A stretch of DNA of 64,000 nucleotides from positions 1 to 64,000 of the forward strand of contig CAYFWF010000016.1 in assembly GCA_964346815.1 (NCBI GenBank). The letters run 5' to 3'. This document shows positions 1 to 9,416 of this stretch, piece by piece. The notes under the pieces are model-generated. The model had not been told where the DNA came from, made no database searches, and saw only the letters and a list, made by a program, of their open reading frames with translations. The stretch comes from CAYFWF01 sp964346815. GTDB lineage: Bacteria; Acidobacteriota; Aminicenantia; Aminicenantales; Aminicenantaceae. Every line of letters starts with the position of its first letter. The stretch's first letter is position 1. Both the position numbers and the translations under genes were made by a program.

Positions 1-225
1 GATCTGATCACTCAATTCATGTCTGTAGAAATCATGCTCAATGCCGCCAACCTCGCATTCATCACCTTTGCCAAATCTGCCGGTTCCATAGATGGACAGG
101 TCATCGTATTTTTCGTCATTACAGTAGCCGCTGCAGAGGCGGCTGTCGGCCTGGCCATCATCCTTCTTATTTTCAGACAGAAAAAGACTATAAAATCCGA
201 AGATATAAAATTGATGAAAGGGTAA
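1..225 (+). CDS. nuoK: NADH-quinone oxidoreductase subunit K, C-terminal part
   Basis: The reading frame is open from the first base, so the 5' end lies outside the window. About 74 C-terminal residues remain. They carry the conserved end of NuoK: a segment with AANLAF, then a last membrane helix containing the typical AAAEAAVGLAI stretch, then a short basic tail. NuoK is a small antiporter-like membrane subunit of complex I and belongs to the proton-pumping arm. One base separates its stop from the nuoL start, and the order K-L-M-N is the standard order of the membrane-arm operon. The identification rests on these motifs and on the neighbours. Confidence 0.93.
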   Translation, partial: DLITQFMSVEIMLNAANLAFITFAKSAGSIDGQVIVFFVITVAAAEAAVGLAIILLIFRQKKTIKSEDIKLMKG

Positions 226-226
226 A

Positions 227-2128
227 ATGACTGAGATATTCTGGCTGATTCCTTTTATTCCTGCTCTCAGCACACTCATTCTGGCTGTATTTGGCCAAAA
301 GCTCCCCAAGAAATACGTCTCTTTCCAAGCCTGTTTCGCAGTTTTTGCTTCATTTGTCGTCTCGGTCATCTCCTTTATCGGACTGCTCCAGGCAGGCCAT
401 GAGCACTCGACTGTGGTTAAAAACCTCTTTTCCTGGATCTATTCCGGAAGCTTCAAGGCTGACCTTTCCCTGCAACTCGATCCCCTTTCTGCTGTCATGG
501 CACTGGTGGTTACAGGAGTGGGATTCCTCATCCATGTCTATTCTGTGGGATACATGGCCGAGGACAAAGGGTACACCCGCTACTTCACTTACATGAACCT
601 CTTCACTTTCGCCATGCTCATCCTCGTTATGGCCTCCAACATCGTACTGATGTTCGTCGGGTGGGAAGGAGTTGGACTCTGTTCTTACCTATTGATCGGA
701 TTCTGGTTCGAAAAACATTCGGCTGCTAACGCCGGAAAAAAGGCCTTCATCGTCAACAGAATAGGCGACGCAGCTTTTCTGCTGGGAATCTTTTTCATCT
801 TCATTCACATCGGAAGCGGCGAGTTCCAAGCTATAAACGCAGCTATCGGAGGCGGAGAGATCACCCAAACTCTGGCCACCTTGATCGCCATCCTTCTCTT
901 TGTGGGAGCCACTGGAAAATCGGCTCAGATTCCCTTGTATATCTGGCTTCCTGACGCCATGGAAGGCCCCACTCCCGTAAGCGCGCTGATCCACGCAGCG
1001 ACCATGGTGACGGCAGGCGTGTACATGGTGTCCCGGATGAATGTGCTCTACACCTTTTCCGGTTCAGCGATGAATATCGTTGCTATCGTAGGGGCATTGA
1101 CTGCAGTCTTTGCTGCGACCATGGCCCTGACCCAAAACGATATCAAGAGAGTTCTGGCCTATTCCACCATATCACAGATCGGATACATGTTTATCGGCTG
1201 CGGCGTAGGAGCCTATGCTGCGGGGATGTTTCATCTTTACACCCATGCGTTCTTCAAGAGCCTTCTGTTTTTGGCGGCAGGAAGCGTGATGCATGCCCTC
1301 TCGGGAGAATTGAACATGCAGAAGATGGGAGGGCTGAGAAAATACCTTCCCCTCACCTACCCCACCTTCCTGATAGGGGCCATCGCCATATCCGGAATTC
1401 CCTTTCTCTCAGGGTTCTTCTCCAAAGATGCCATCCTCACCAGCGCTTTCGCCAGCGGCCAGTATTTTGTCTGGGCACTGGGTATTTTCGGCGCCGTAAT
1501 GACCGCTTTCTATATGTTCCGTTTGATCTTTTTGACCTTCCACGGAAAAGAACGGCTCGAACCGGAAGCCAAAAAACACCTTCATGAATCCCCCCGGGTG
1601 ATGACCGTCCCGCTCGTTCTTCTAGCCTTCTTCTCCGTCATCGCAGGATATGTAGGACTCCCTGTGGTCTTCGGCAAAAACCTCGACTTTTTCGGAAGGT
1701 TTCTGGAGCCTGTTATCCAGCGCGCCCATGAGGTCCACTTGAGTATCGGAACAGAGTGGATGCTGATCCTGATATCAGTGGCCGTGGCAGTAACCGGGAT
1801 CTATATCGCATGGGTCTTCTACATCAAGAATCCCAAAATTCCTCATAACTTCGTGGCCCGGTTTCCAGGCCTGTATAAACTCCTCTACAACAAATATTAT
1901 GTCGACGAAATCTACAATACACTTTTTGTGAATTCGACCATAAAGGGTTCTGAGATCGTGTACGATCATTTTGATCTCAAAGTCATCGACGGTGCAGTCA
2001 ACGGTTCGGCTTCGGCCACCAATTTCTTCGGAAAAATCCTGAGTACCTTTCAGACCGGACTGATCAAAGACTACGCATTGATCTTTTTACTGGGAGCAAT
2101 CCTCCTATTAGGCTATTTGGTGTTTTAA
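227..2128 (+). CDS. nuoL: NADH-quinone oxidoreductase subunit L
   Basis: This 633-residue polytopic membrane protein is the largest antiporter-like subunit of complex I. It shows the family signature GWEGVGLCSYLLIGFW near residue 145, the proton-channel segment LPDAMEGPTPVSALIHAATMV near residues 240-260, and a C-terminal region long enough for the lateral amphipathic helix. Its length is normal for NuoL (about 610-650). It couples quinone reduction to proton translocation together with NuoM and NuoN. It starts one base after nuoK and is followed three bases later by nuoM, so it is part of one transcript. Confidence 0.97.
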   Translation: MTEIFWLIPFIPALSTLILAVFGQKLPKKYVSFQACFAVFASFVVSVISFIGLLQAGHEHSTVVKNLFSWIYSGSFKADLSLQLDPLSAVMALVVTGVGFLIHVYSVGYMAEDKGYTRYFTYMNLFTFAMLILVMASNIVLMFVGWEGVGLCSYLLIGFWFEKHSAANAGKKAFIVNRIGDAAFLLGIFFIFIHIGSGEFQAINAAIGGGEITQTLATLIAILLFVGATGKSAQIPLYIWLPDAMEGPTPVSALIHAATMVTAGVYMVSRMNVLYTFSGSAMNIVAIVGALTAVFAATMALTQNDIKRVLAYSTISQIGYMFIGCGVGAYAAGMFHLYTHAFFKSLLFLAAGSVMHALSGELNMQKMGGLRKYLPLTYPTFLIGAIAISGIPFLSGFFSKDAILTSAFASGQYFVWALGIFGAVMTAFYMFRLIFLTFHGKERLEPEAKKHLHESPRVMTVPLVLLAFFSVIAGYVGLPVVFGKNLDFFGRFLEPVIQRAHEVHLSIGTEWMLILISVAVAVTGIYIAWVFYIKNPKIPHNFVARFPGLYKLLYNKYYVDEIYNTLFVNSTIKGSEIVYDHFDLKVIDGAVNGSASATNFFGKILSTFQTGLIKDYALIFLLGAILLLGYLVF

Positions 2129-2131
2129 AAA

Positions 2132-3724
2132 ATGAATGTGCCGATATTGAGCATCGTGACTTTCCTTCCCCTCGCAGGTGCTGTGCTGTTCATTTTCATC
2201 GGCCGCGAAAGGGAAAATCTTCTCCGGTATCTGGCTTTGTTCGTCACGATCATCACCTTTATTGCGTCTCTATACCTTTATTTCAATTTCAATGCCCAAA
2301 CCCCGGAGCCCCAATTCGTGGAAAGGGGGGCCTGGATCGGGTATGGGATAAATTACCACATCGGGATCGACGGAATAAGCCTCTATCTTGTCATGCTGAC
2401 CACTTTCCTGATGCCCATTGTTATTCTTTCCTCCTGGACCTACATCAAGAGTAGGGTCAAGGAGTATCTGATTTTCATGCTTCTGCTCCAGACTGGAATC
2501 ATCGGGGTCTTCGTGGCACTCAACCTCTTTCTTTTTTATGTGTTCTGGGAGGCGATGCTGATCCCGATGTATTTTCTGATCGGCATTTGGGGCGGCCACC
2601 GCAAAATCTATGCCACGGTGAAATTCGTCCTTTTTACCATGCTTGGGAGCCTGCTGATGCTGGTTGCCATATTCTACATGTATTCCCTCTTCTACAAAGC
2701 GACAGGCACCTATTCCATGAATATCTTCGATTACTACCGCATGATGCTCAATCCAGAGGTGCAGATCTGGCTCTTTTTGGCTTTTGGACTGGCCTTTGCC
2801 ATCAAAGTGCCCATGTTCCCGTTCCACACCTGGCTGCCAGATGCCCACGTGGAGGCTCCTACGGCTGGATCTGTCGTCCTAGCAGCCGTTCTTTTGAAGA
2901 TGGGCACCTACGGATTTTTGCGTTTCGCCCTCCCCCTGTTCCCGGATGCTCTGCAGAAATTTCTTCCGGTACTCGCCGTGCTGAGTATCATCGGAATCAT
3001 CTACGGGGGATTGATGGCCCTTATCCAGAAGGATGTCAAAGGGCTGGTCGCTTATTCCAGCGTCAGCCATATGGGCCTGATCATGCTGGCTGTATTCGCC
3101 TTGAACTTCGAAGCCGTCGAGGGAGCGATCTACCAGATGATCAATCACGGGCTGAGTACAGGAGCTCTGTTCTTGTGCGTGGGCATACTCTATGAGAGAG
3201 CCCACACCAGGTTGATAAAGGATTTCGGCGGTGTCAGCAAACAGATGCCGGTCTTTTCCGCTTTTTTTCTGATTTTCATGTTGTCCTCTGTAGGCCTTCC
3301 TGGACTCAACGGCTTTGTGGGAGAAGTTCTTTGTCTCTTCGGTGTCTTCAAAACCAGCACACTGTTTGGCATCCTGGGAGTGACTACCGTTATCCTGGCA
3401 GCCGCTTACCTTCTCTGGATGTACCAGAGAGTCATGCAGGGACCTGTAACCAATCAAAAGATTCTTTCCTTCAGGGACTTGAAGCTCCGGGAGATCGTCT
3501 ATCTTGTTCCCATCGTCATCATGATGTTCTGGATGGGAATTTATCCCCAGACATTCTTGAGGAAAATGGATGCCTCCGTGACCCACCTTCTCAACCAGGT
3601 CAACAAAAGAGAAGCTATTTTTACCGCAGTCCAGGATGGAGAGGAGAACGATCCTTCATACATTCTAATGGAAAGCGACCACCATAAAGAAGACACCGAA
3701 AGAGAGGAAAAAGAATCAAGATGA
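2132..3724 (+). CDS. nuoM: NADH-quinone oxidoreductase subunit M
   Basis: This 530-residue antiporter-like membrane subunit of complex I contains the NuoM signatures FYVFWEAMLIPMYFLIG (around residue 137) and FHTWLPDAHVEAPTAGSV (around residue 232). The glutamate in the first motif and the channel lysines are those expected for proton translocation. The last 40 residues form a strongly charged, non-membrane tail rich in Glu, Asp and Lys, longer than usual and probably cytoplasmic. The stop overlaps the nuoN start by four bases (ATGA), which suggests translational coupling. Confidence 0.97.
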   Translation: MNVPILSIVTFLPLAGAVLFIFIGRERENLLRYLALFVTIITFIASLYLYFNFNAQTPEPQFVERGAWIGYGINYHIGIDGISLYLVMLTTFLMPIVILSSWTYIKSRVKEYLIFMLLLQTGIIGVFVALNLFLFYVFWEAMLIPMYFLIGIWGGHRKIYATVKFVLFTMLGSLLMLVAIFYMYSLFYKATGTYSMNIFDYYRMMLNPEVQIWLFLAFGLAFAIKVPMFPFHTWLPDAHVEAPTAGSVVLAAVLLKMGTYGFLRFALPLFPDALQKFLPVLAVLSIIGIIYGGLMALIQKDVKGLVAYSSVSHMGLIMLAVFALNFEAVEGAIYQMINHGLSTGALFLCVGILYERAHTRLIKDFGGVSKQMPVFSAFFLIFMLSSVGLPGLNGFVGEVLCLFGVFKTSTLFGILGVTTVILAAAYLLWMYQRVMQGPVTNQKILSFRDLKLREIVYLVPIVIMMFWMGIYPQTFLRKMDASVTHLLNQVNKREAIFTAVQDGEENDPSYILMESDHHKEDTEREEKESR

Positions 3725-5157
3725 ACAACATCTATGCTCTCTCGCCGGTCCTGATCATCGTGGCTGCTTCCCTGCTCGTTTTGCTTCTGGAAGTCTTCAT
3801 AAAAAAAGAAAACAGAGATTACCTGGCCTATTTCTCCACGTTATTCCTGGTTGCTGCGGCTGCCGTCTGTACGCAATTCTGGAACAGATTCTACTCCTAT
3901 TTTGATGGAAGCCTGATTCTGGATAACTTATCGCTGTTTTTCTCTTTTATTCTTATCCTGACAACATTCCTGATCATTCTTCTCTCGATGAAATACAATA
4001 CCCTCCAGGACATGAACTACGGGGAGTACTATGCCCTTCTTCTGTTCGCACTCTCGGGAATGATCATCATGGTCTCCTCCAGGGATTTGATCGTGATTTT
4101 CCTGGGTCTGGAGGTTCTATCCATATCCAGTTACGCACTTGCCGGTTTGCGGAGGAGCGATGAAAAATCTTCCGAAGCAGCCATCAAATATTTCTTGCTC
4201 GGGAGTTTCGCGTCGGCTTTCCTGGTGTTCGGAATAGCCCTTCTGTTCGGCGCCGCACAGTCGACCGGAATCGCACCGATCGTTGAATATTTTCAATCCG
4301 GATCGGCACTCAGCCTGATGGCTCTGGTCGGCTTAGGCTTCGTTGTTATCGGATTCGGATTCAAGATCGCCGTCGTTCCCTTCCATATGTGGACGCCGGA
4401 TGTGTATCAAGGGGCTCCCACACCGATCACGGCATTTTTCTCTGTCGGCCCGAAAGCGGTCGGATTCGCGGTGCTTCTCAGGATATTCTATCCCTACCTC
4501 AGGGAGGCTCTGGATTCACAGCTCATCTTTGCGCTCCTCTGGATTATCGCAGTCTTGACCATGGTTGTGGGAAACCTGATCGCTCTCAGACAGACCAACG
4601 TCAAGCGGATACTCGCTTACTCCAGCATCGCTCATGCGGGATACCTGATGGTGGCCATCCTGGCGGGCGACAGGGAAAGCCTGGTCTTTTACCTGACCGT
4701 TTATCTTTTTATGAACATCGGGGCTTTCGCTTCGGTCATCGCCATGGGCCGGAAAGATCGCGAGTATCTCGAGCTCGAAGATTACAGAGGAATCGGGTTC
4801 AAATATCCCTGGATAGGAGCCACATTCTCCATTTTCCTTATTTCATTGGCCGGATTTCCTCCCACTGGAGGATTCCTGGCGAAGTTTTATGTCTTCTCGG
4901 CCGCAGTCAGACAGGGGCTCGTATCACTTGTCATCATCGGCGTACTGGCCAGCCTTGTATCTGTTTTCTATTACTTGAGGATCATCGTCATGATGTACAT
5001 GAGGGAACCGTCTCATGAGATCGAGATCAACATCGACAACCCGGCTCTTTTCCTCGTTCTATTTCTCTGTCTCTATGGAGTCCTCCAACTGGGGATTTTT
5101 CCTGGAAATATCCTTGTTCTCATCAAGCAGGCCGTGAGCTCTTTTCCCCTTCTTTGA
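3721..5157 (+). CDS. nuoN: NADH-quinone oxidoreductase subunit N
   Basis: This 478-residue membrane protein of the antiporter-like family is the last gene of the complex I operon. Motifs include LEVLSISSYALAG (around residue 130), the segment PFHMWTPDVYQGAPTPITAFFSVGPK (around residue 225) and KRILAYSSIAHAGY (around residue 294), all typical of NuoN. It contributes one of the proton channels of complex I. The start overlaps the nuoM stop (ATGA). A T-rich stretch follows the stop, but I see no convincing hairpin, so no terminator is called. Confidence 0.96.
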   Translation: MNNIYALSPVLIIVAASLLVLLLEVFIKKENRDYLAYFSTLFLVAAAAVCTQFWNRFYSYFDGSLILDNLSLFFSFILILTTFLIILLSMKYNTLQDMNYGEYYALLLFALSGMIIMVSSRDLIVIFLGLEVLSISSYALAGLRRSDEKSSEAAIKYFLLGSFASAFLVFGIALLFGAAQSTGIAPIVEYFQSGSALSLMALVGLGFVVIGFGFKIAVVPFHMWTPDVYQGAPTPITAFFSVGPKAVGFAVLLRIFYPYLREALDSQLIFALLWIIAVLTMVVGNLIALRQTNVKRILAYSSIAHAGYLMVAILAGDRESLVFYLTVYLFMNIGAFASVIAMGRKDREYLELEDYRGIGFKYPWIGATFSIFLISLAGFPPTGGFLAKFYVFSAAVRQGLVSLVIIGVLASLVSVFYYLRIIVMMYMREPSHEIEINIDNPALFLVLFLCLYGVLQLGIFPGNILVLIKQAVSSFPLL

Positions 5158-5239
5158 CGTTTTTTTAATCCAATTTCGTTTTTAACCATGTACCAATTTT
5201 CCAATTTTGTCTATAATGGTCCATTCAGGAGAATTTGCA

Positions 5240-5989
5240 ATGGAAAAGAAAAGAACCGCATCTCTATTCATCTTGATCTTTGCCGTGTTGGGCATCAGCA
5301 CGCTGGGTCAGGCAGATTGGTTCCTCGACTTAGAAAACGGATTGGCCCTGAGCGGATACAACGATGTGAGGATTCCTGGAGAGACCGGAACCCTGTTTTC
5401 TCTCTCGGATGATCTGCAGACCGATGCCTCTTATTTTTTCCGGGTCCGGTTGGGATACCAACTCAAATCCAGGCACACCTTTTCCCTTTTTGCTGCTCCA
5501 CTTACGCTGAATGCTTCGGGTAAAGTGGCCAAAGAGCTCACATTCTTCGAAGAGACATTTCAGCCGGATATCCCCCTCACCGGCTCATACACCTTCAATT
5601 CCTATCGGCTGACCTACCGATACGATTTTATCAGGAAAGACAAATGGCAGGCTGGAATCGGATTCACAGCGAAAATCAGAGATGCCGCCATAGAAATCGA
5701 AGGCGGTGGGAAGAGCTCGAAAAAGACCAACGTTGGATTCGTGCCTCTGATCAATTTCAGAGTATTATGGCAGTTCCATAGGGAGTGGGGGTTGCTTCTG
5801 GAAGGAGATGCAGCGTGGTCCCCTCAGGGGCGGGCAGAAGATGTCCTGTTGGCGCTTCGATATAACCTAAATAGAAACCTGACCATCAAGGCAGGGTACA
5901 GAATCCTGGAAGGCGGTGCGGACGTGGAGGAGGTTTATAATTTTGCCTTGATCCACTTCTTCAGCGCTGGCCTCAGGTATACTTTTTGA
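5240..5989 (+). CDS. Exported beta-barrel-like protein, unknown function
   Basis: This 249-residue protein was started at 5240, where AGGAGA lies 8-9 bases upstream and the product begins with a clean signal peptide (MEKKR, a hydrophobic core, then a GQA cleavage site). The mature part has alternating polar and aromatic residues and ends in YTF, with a C-terminal phenylalanine as in outer-membrane beta-barrels. I recognise no specific family. An outer-membrane location is inferred from the signal peptide, strand pattern and last residue. A TATAAT-like box at 5212-5217 could give it its own promoter after nuoN. No partner gene is evident. Confidence 0.6.
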   Translation: MEKKRTASLFILIFAVLGISTLGQADWFLDLENGLALSGYNDVRIPGETGTLFSLSDDLQTDASYFFRVRLGYQLKSRHTFSLFAAPLTLNASGKVAKELTFFEETFQPDIPLTGSYTFNSYRLTYRYDFIRKDKWQAGIGFTAKIRDAAIEIEGGGKSSKKTNVGFVPLINFRVLWQFHREWGLLLEGDAAWSPQGRAEDVLLALRYNLNRNLTIKAGYRILEGGADVEEVYNFALIHFFSAGLRYTF

Positions 5990-6081
5990 TCGGGCGCCAA
6001 GAGAGAATCAGAGGCCTCCGTCCTCTATATCATGTCAGAACGGAATCATACTGGTCACAGCCGACCAGAGGGAGGATAAAT

Positions 6082-7440
6082 ATGTTTTTTGAACGAATCG
6101 AATCTCCTGGCCTGGCTCATTACTCTTACATGATAGGAGACGGCACAGAGGCGTTGTTGGTCGATCCCCGCCGAGATTGTGAAATTTACAGAAAAAAGGC
6201 TCTAGAAGCAGGATTCTCCATAAAATATATCCTCGAAACGCACATGAACGAAGACTATGTGACCGGGTCTTTAGAGTTAGCCTCTCGAACGGACGCTGAG
6301 ATCTGTCACGCCGATAAACAGTGGGACTATAAATACGGAAAACCTGTTGAAGACGGGCAGACTTGGCGTGTCGGGCAGCTCAAAATCCAGGCTCTTCACA
6401 CCCCGGGCCACACTCCCGGACATATGAGTTATTTCCTGCATGATCCCGAAGGAGTGCCGTGGATGCTCTTCTCAGGAGATTCCTTGTTTGCCGGCGGCGT
6501 GGGCCGTGTGGATTTATTGGGAATGGAAAGAGCCGAGGAAATGGCCGGCCTCATGTATGAATCTATTTTCGAAAAAATTCTTCCCTTAGGAGATGGGATC
6601 ATCGTCTGTCCGGCTCATGGCACAGGCTCGGTGTGCGGTTCATCGATCTCCCAGCGGATCTGGACAACCATAGGGACAGAAAGGAAGTCCAATTCCGAGC
6701 TTCAATCCAAAGACAAAAAAGCATTCATCTCCCGAGTCAGCAGGAAATTGGAGCGCCCGCCTTACTTTTCAAGGATGGAGCGCTGGAACCTGGAAGGGGC
6801 TCCACTCCTGGAAAAGCTGCCTCATCCCGCGCCCCTGAAAGCTCACGAATTTAAGTCCAGGATCGAAGATTCCGTCATCGTGGATACCCGAATGGAATTG
6901 GGATTTTCCGCTGCGCACGTTCCGGGCGCTTTCTCTATCTGGTTGGGAGGATTGGCCAGTTTCGCTGGCTGGTTTCTTCCCTATGACAAGCCTATCCTGT
7001 TGGTGAACGAGTCGGAAAATCCGGAGGAAGCCGTAAGGATTCTGATCCGGTTGGGATATGACCGGATCGAAGGCTATCTTGCGGGAGGCATGCTGTCCTG
7101 GCACACCGCAGGATTCGAGAGCCGCTCTATCAGCACGGTCACCGTCCAACAGCTCTGCCGTCTTCTGGATGCCCAAGAAAATCCCTTTATCCTGGATGTG
7201 CGGAGCATAGGGGAGCTGGAAAGCCAAGGCCGCATTCAGGATGCTCTCCAAATCCACATCACCATGCTGCCACGGTGGATGAGAGATGTGCCCAAGGACC
7301 AGCCGGTCTACATTTTTTGCGGAAGCGGCCTCCGCTCCATGATAGCTGCCAGCCTCCTCCGACAGGAAGGCTGGACCGATCTTATCGTGGTACTTGGAGG
7401 GCTTGCTGGTTGGAATTCCGTAAGCTGTCCGCTCCAATAA
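6082..7440 (+). CDS. MBL-fold hydrolase with two rhodanese domains
   Basis: The 452-residue protein starts at 6082, where GGAGG sits just upstream; an upstream extension to 5986 lacks a ribosome site. The N-terminal 230 residues form a metallo-beta-lactamase domain with ETHMNEDYVTG (around 52-62), HTPGHTPGH, FSGDSLFAGGVGR and CPAHG. The C-terminal part holds two rhodanese repeats: the first lacks a catalytic cysteine, the second has FCGSGLR. Persulfide dioxygenases and other sulfane-sulfur proteins share this architecture. The second histidine of the usual HxHxD motif is Asn56, so the metal site differs from ETHE1 enzymes. Its activity is therefore uncertain. A role in persulfide handling is inferred. 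Confidence 0.82.
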   Translation: MFFERIESPGLAHYSYMIGDGTEALLVDPRRDCEIYRKKALEAGFSIKYILETHMNEDYVTGSLELASRTDAEICHADKQWDYKYGKPVEDGQTWRVGQLKIQALHTPGHTPGHMSYFLHDPEGVPWMLFSGDSLFAGGVGRVDLLGMERAEEMAGLMYESIFEKILPLGDGIIVCPAHGTGSVCGSSISQRIWTTIGTERKSNSELQSKDKKAFISRVSRKLERPPYFSRMERWNLEGAPLLEKLPHPAPLKAHEFKSRIEDSVIVDTRMELGFSAAHVPGAFSIWLGGLASFAGWFLPYDKPILLVNESENPEEAVRILIRLGYDRIEGYLAGGMLSWHTAGFESRSISTVTVQQLCRLLDAQENPFILDVRSIGELESQGRIQDALQIHITMLPRWMRDVPKDQPVYIFCGSGLRSMIAASLLRQEGWTDLIVVLGGLAGWNSVSCPLQ

Positions 7441-7450
7441 CTCCATCGCC

Positions 7451-8890
7451 ATGAATATTCTATTGACTGGAGCCACGGGATACATCGGACGAAGGCTCCA
7501 AAAAAAACTCCTCACCGATGAAACAGTCCGTCTCCGGCTGTTTGTGAGAAACGCCCAAAAAGTTCAAGACATACCGAAAAATCGAATCGAATTATTCGAA
7601 GGGAACGTCCTGGAAAAAGACTCCATACAAAAAGCACTCATTGGAATAGATGCGGCCTATTACCTGATTCACTCTATGGGAGCGAGTGCAGATTTCGAAC
7701 GGCTCGACAGAGCGAGTGCCCAAAATTTCCTGGACGCCTGTATCCAAAACAAGGTGAAGAGGATCATTTATCTCGGAGGCTTGGGAGAGAAAGATACGGC
7801 TTCCAAACATCTGAGAAGCCGACTGGAAACCGGAGAGCTCTTGAGTTCGAGACCGGACCAAATCCAGACAGTCTGGTTCCGGGCCGGAGTCATCATCGGT
7901 TCAGGGAGCGCCAGCTTCGAAATCATCCGCCATCTGGTCCAGAAGCTCCCGGTAATGATCACACCGAAATGGGTCCGTACTCGGACACAACCGATCGCGG
8001 TAACAGATGTGTTGGAATATCTTTATCAGGCCAAAGACCTCGGGGTTGAAGAAAATCTCATCGTCGATATCGGATCGGAACAGATGAGGTTCAAGGACGT
8101 GCTGTTACAGGCTGCCTCTGTCATGGGGCTGAAAAGAACCATCATCCCTGTGCCAGTCCTATCTACCTGGCTTTCTTCCTACTGGCTCATGCTGATGACC
8201 CCGGTCCCCTTTCCGATCGCCCGAGCCCTGATTCAAGGGTTGAAATCGGAAACCATCGTTAAAAACGAGAATGCAGGGAAATTCTTCCCCCAGATTCATC
8301 CTCTTTCTTACCGGAAATCCGTTCTCAAGGCCCTCCAGGAAATAGAAAGAGACCAAGTCATCAGCCGCTGGTGTGACAGCAGTGCCCAAAGGACATGTGA
8401 TATAAGGGGCCAGGATAACCTGGGATCTGCCATTTTCAGAGAAAGGCTGGTATATGATACGAGTGATATCTCCACTGATAAGGTATTCGCTGCCATTGAA
8501 TCCATCGGAGGAGTGAATGGATGGTTCAACTATGACTGGCTGTGGCGGTTGAGGGGATTCATGGACATTATCCTCGCGGGGCCTGGATTGAGTCGAGGTC
8601 GCAGAGACCCCCAAAAACTCCGTATCGGCGACGGACTGGATTTCTGGAAAGTCGTTGACTTGAAGCCCAACCAGAGGCTGCTGCTGGTCAATCAAATGAA
8701 AGTTCCGGGAAAAGCATGGCTTGAATTTTCTCTGGAAGGGACAAAACTTATCCAGACGGCTTATTATTATCCTAAAGGACTGTGGGGAAGAATCTATTGG
8801 TACCTCACCAAGCCTCTTCACAGAATCGTTTTCCCGGATATAGCGAAGGGAATCATCAAAAGGGCTCGAATCTCAGAGATAAAAACTTAG
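7451..8890 (+). CDS. SDR-family NAD(P)-binding protein with DUF2867 domain
   Basis: This 479-residue protein begins with the Rossmann signature TGATGYIGRRL, typical of atypical/extended short-chain dehydrogenases (NmrA/YwnB-like). The N-terminal ~300 residues form the nucleotide-binding domain. The remainder, with FNYDWLWRLRGFMD and a PGKAWLEF segment, matches the DUF2867 domain that often follows it. Substrates of this two-domain family are not established to my knowledge. It starts ten bases after the MBL-rhodanese gene and is probably co-transcribed with it. Confidence 0.8.
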   Translation: MNILLTGATGYIGRRLQKKLLTDETVRLRLFVRNAQKVQDIPKNRIELFEGNVLEKDSIQKALIGIDAAYYLIHSMGASADFERLDRASAQNFLDACIQNKVKRIIYLGGLGEKDTASKHLRSRLETGELLSSRPDQIQTVWFRAGVIIGSGSASFEIIRHLVQKLPVMITPKWVRTRTQPIAVTDVLEYLYQAKDLGVEENLIVDIGSEQMRFKDVLLQAASVMGLKRTIIPVPVLSTWLSSYWLMLMTPVPFPIARALIQGLKSETIVKNENAGKFFPQIHPLSYRKSVLKALQEIERDQVISRWCDSSAQRTCDIRGQDNLGSAIFRERLVYDTSDISTDKVFAAIESIGGVNGWFNYDWLWRLRGFMDIILAGPGLSRGRRDPQKLRIGDGLDFWKVVDLKPNQRLLLVNQMKVPGKAWLEFSLEGTKLIQTAYYYPKGLWGRIYWYLTKPLHRIVFPDIAKGIIKRARISEIKT

Positions 8891-8965
8891 GGTTTTCTTT
8901 TAACCGGACTTGAACTCCTAATATCAAACTGGATGCTTCGGGATTTGTCTAAGATTACAGACGAT

Positions 8966-9406
8966 TTAACGCAATCCAGACATGACGTCTTTATATTTGG
9001 CGTCGGCTTCCTGGACGGCCGGATTTTCCATGTGCTCCCTGACCTTGGCATAGGCCTTCAGCATTTCCTGGAAGTCTTTGTCGATTCTTTGAAGTAGGGA
9101 TTTTAGTTCCTCAGGATGGGTGTCTTCTGTTTCCAGCTCAGGATATTTTCCCCTAATCTCATTGATCTTTGGAATGAGTTGCTTCATATGTTCTGCAAAA
9201 GAATCCAAAACTTCCGCCACATCTTTAGATTGCTCGATTCGATTCATGTTTTCGACAAAAGCTTCAAGCAAAACGGCCAACTCGGTGAGCACCGACTTTG
9301 CGTCTTCGTATTTTTCATCTCTATTGGCGTTAGAGTCACCGAAGGATTGTATGCCGATGAGCAACAGCAGACCAAACAAAAATAAAATCAATAGGATTCG
9401 CTTCAT
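8966..9406 (-). CDS. Small exported helical protein, unknown function
   Basis: This 146-residue product has a strong signal peptide (MKRILLILFLFGLLLLIG) and a mature part that is almost entirely charged and helix-forming (Glu/Lys/Asp-rich, few aromatics). AAGGAG lies upstream of the ATG. It lies ten bases downstream of the lipoprotein gene at 9417-9962, which encodes a similarly helical secreted protein, so the two probably form an operon. I recognise no family. A periplasmic location is inferred. Confidence 0.55.
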   Translation of the reverse strand: MKRILLILFLFGLLLLIGIQSFGDSNANRDEKYEDAKSVLTELAVLLEAFVENMNRIEQSKDVAEVLDSFAEHMKQLIPKINEIRGKYPELETEDTHPEELKSLLQRIDKDFQEMLKAYAKVREHMENPAVQEADAKYKDVMSGLR

Positions 9407-9416
9407 TTTTTTCTCC

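Noticed and set aside
2270..2848. 192-codon open frame antisense to nuoM
   Set aside because: It is a mirror of the nuoM codon pattern, has no ribosome site and low-complexity His/Gln/Glu composition; nuoM is unambiguous.
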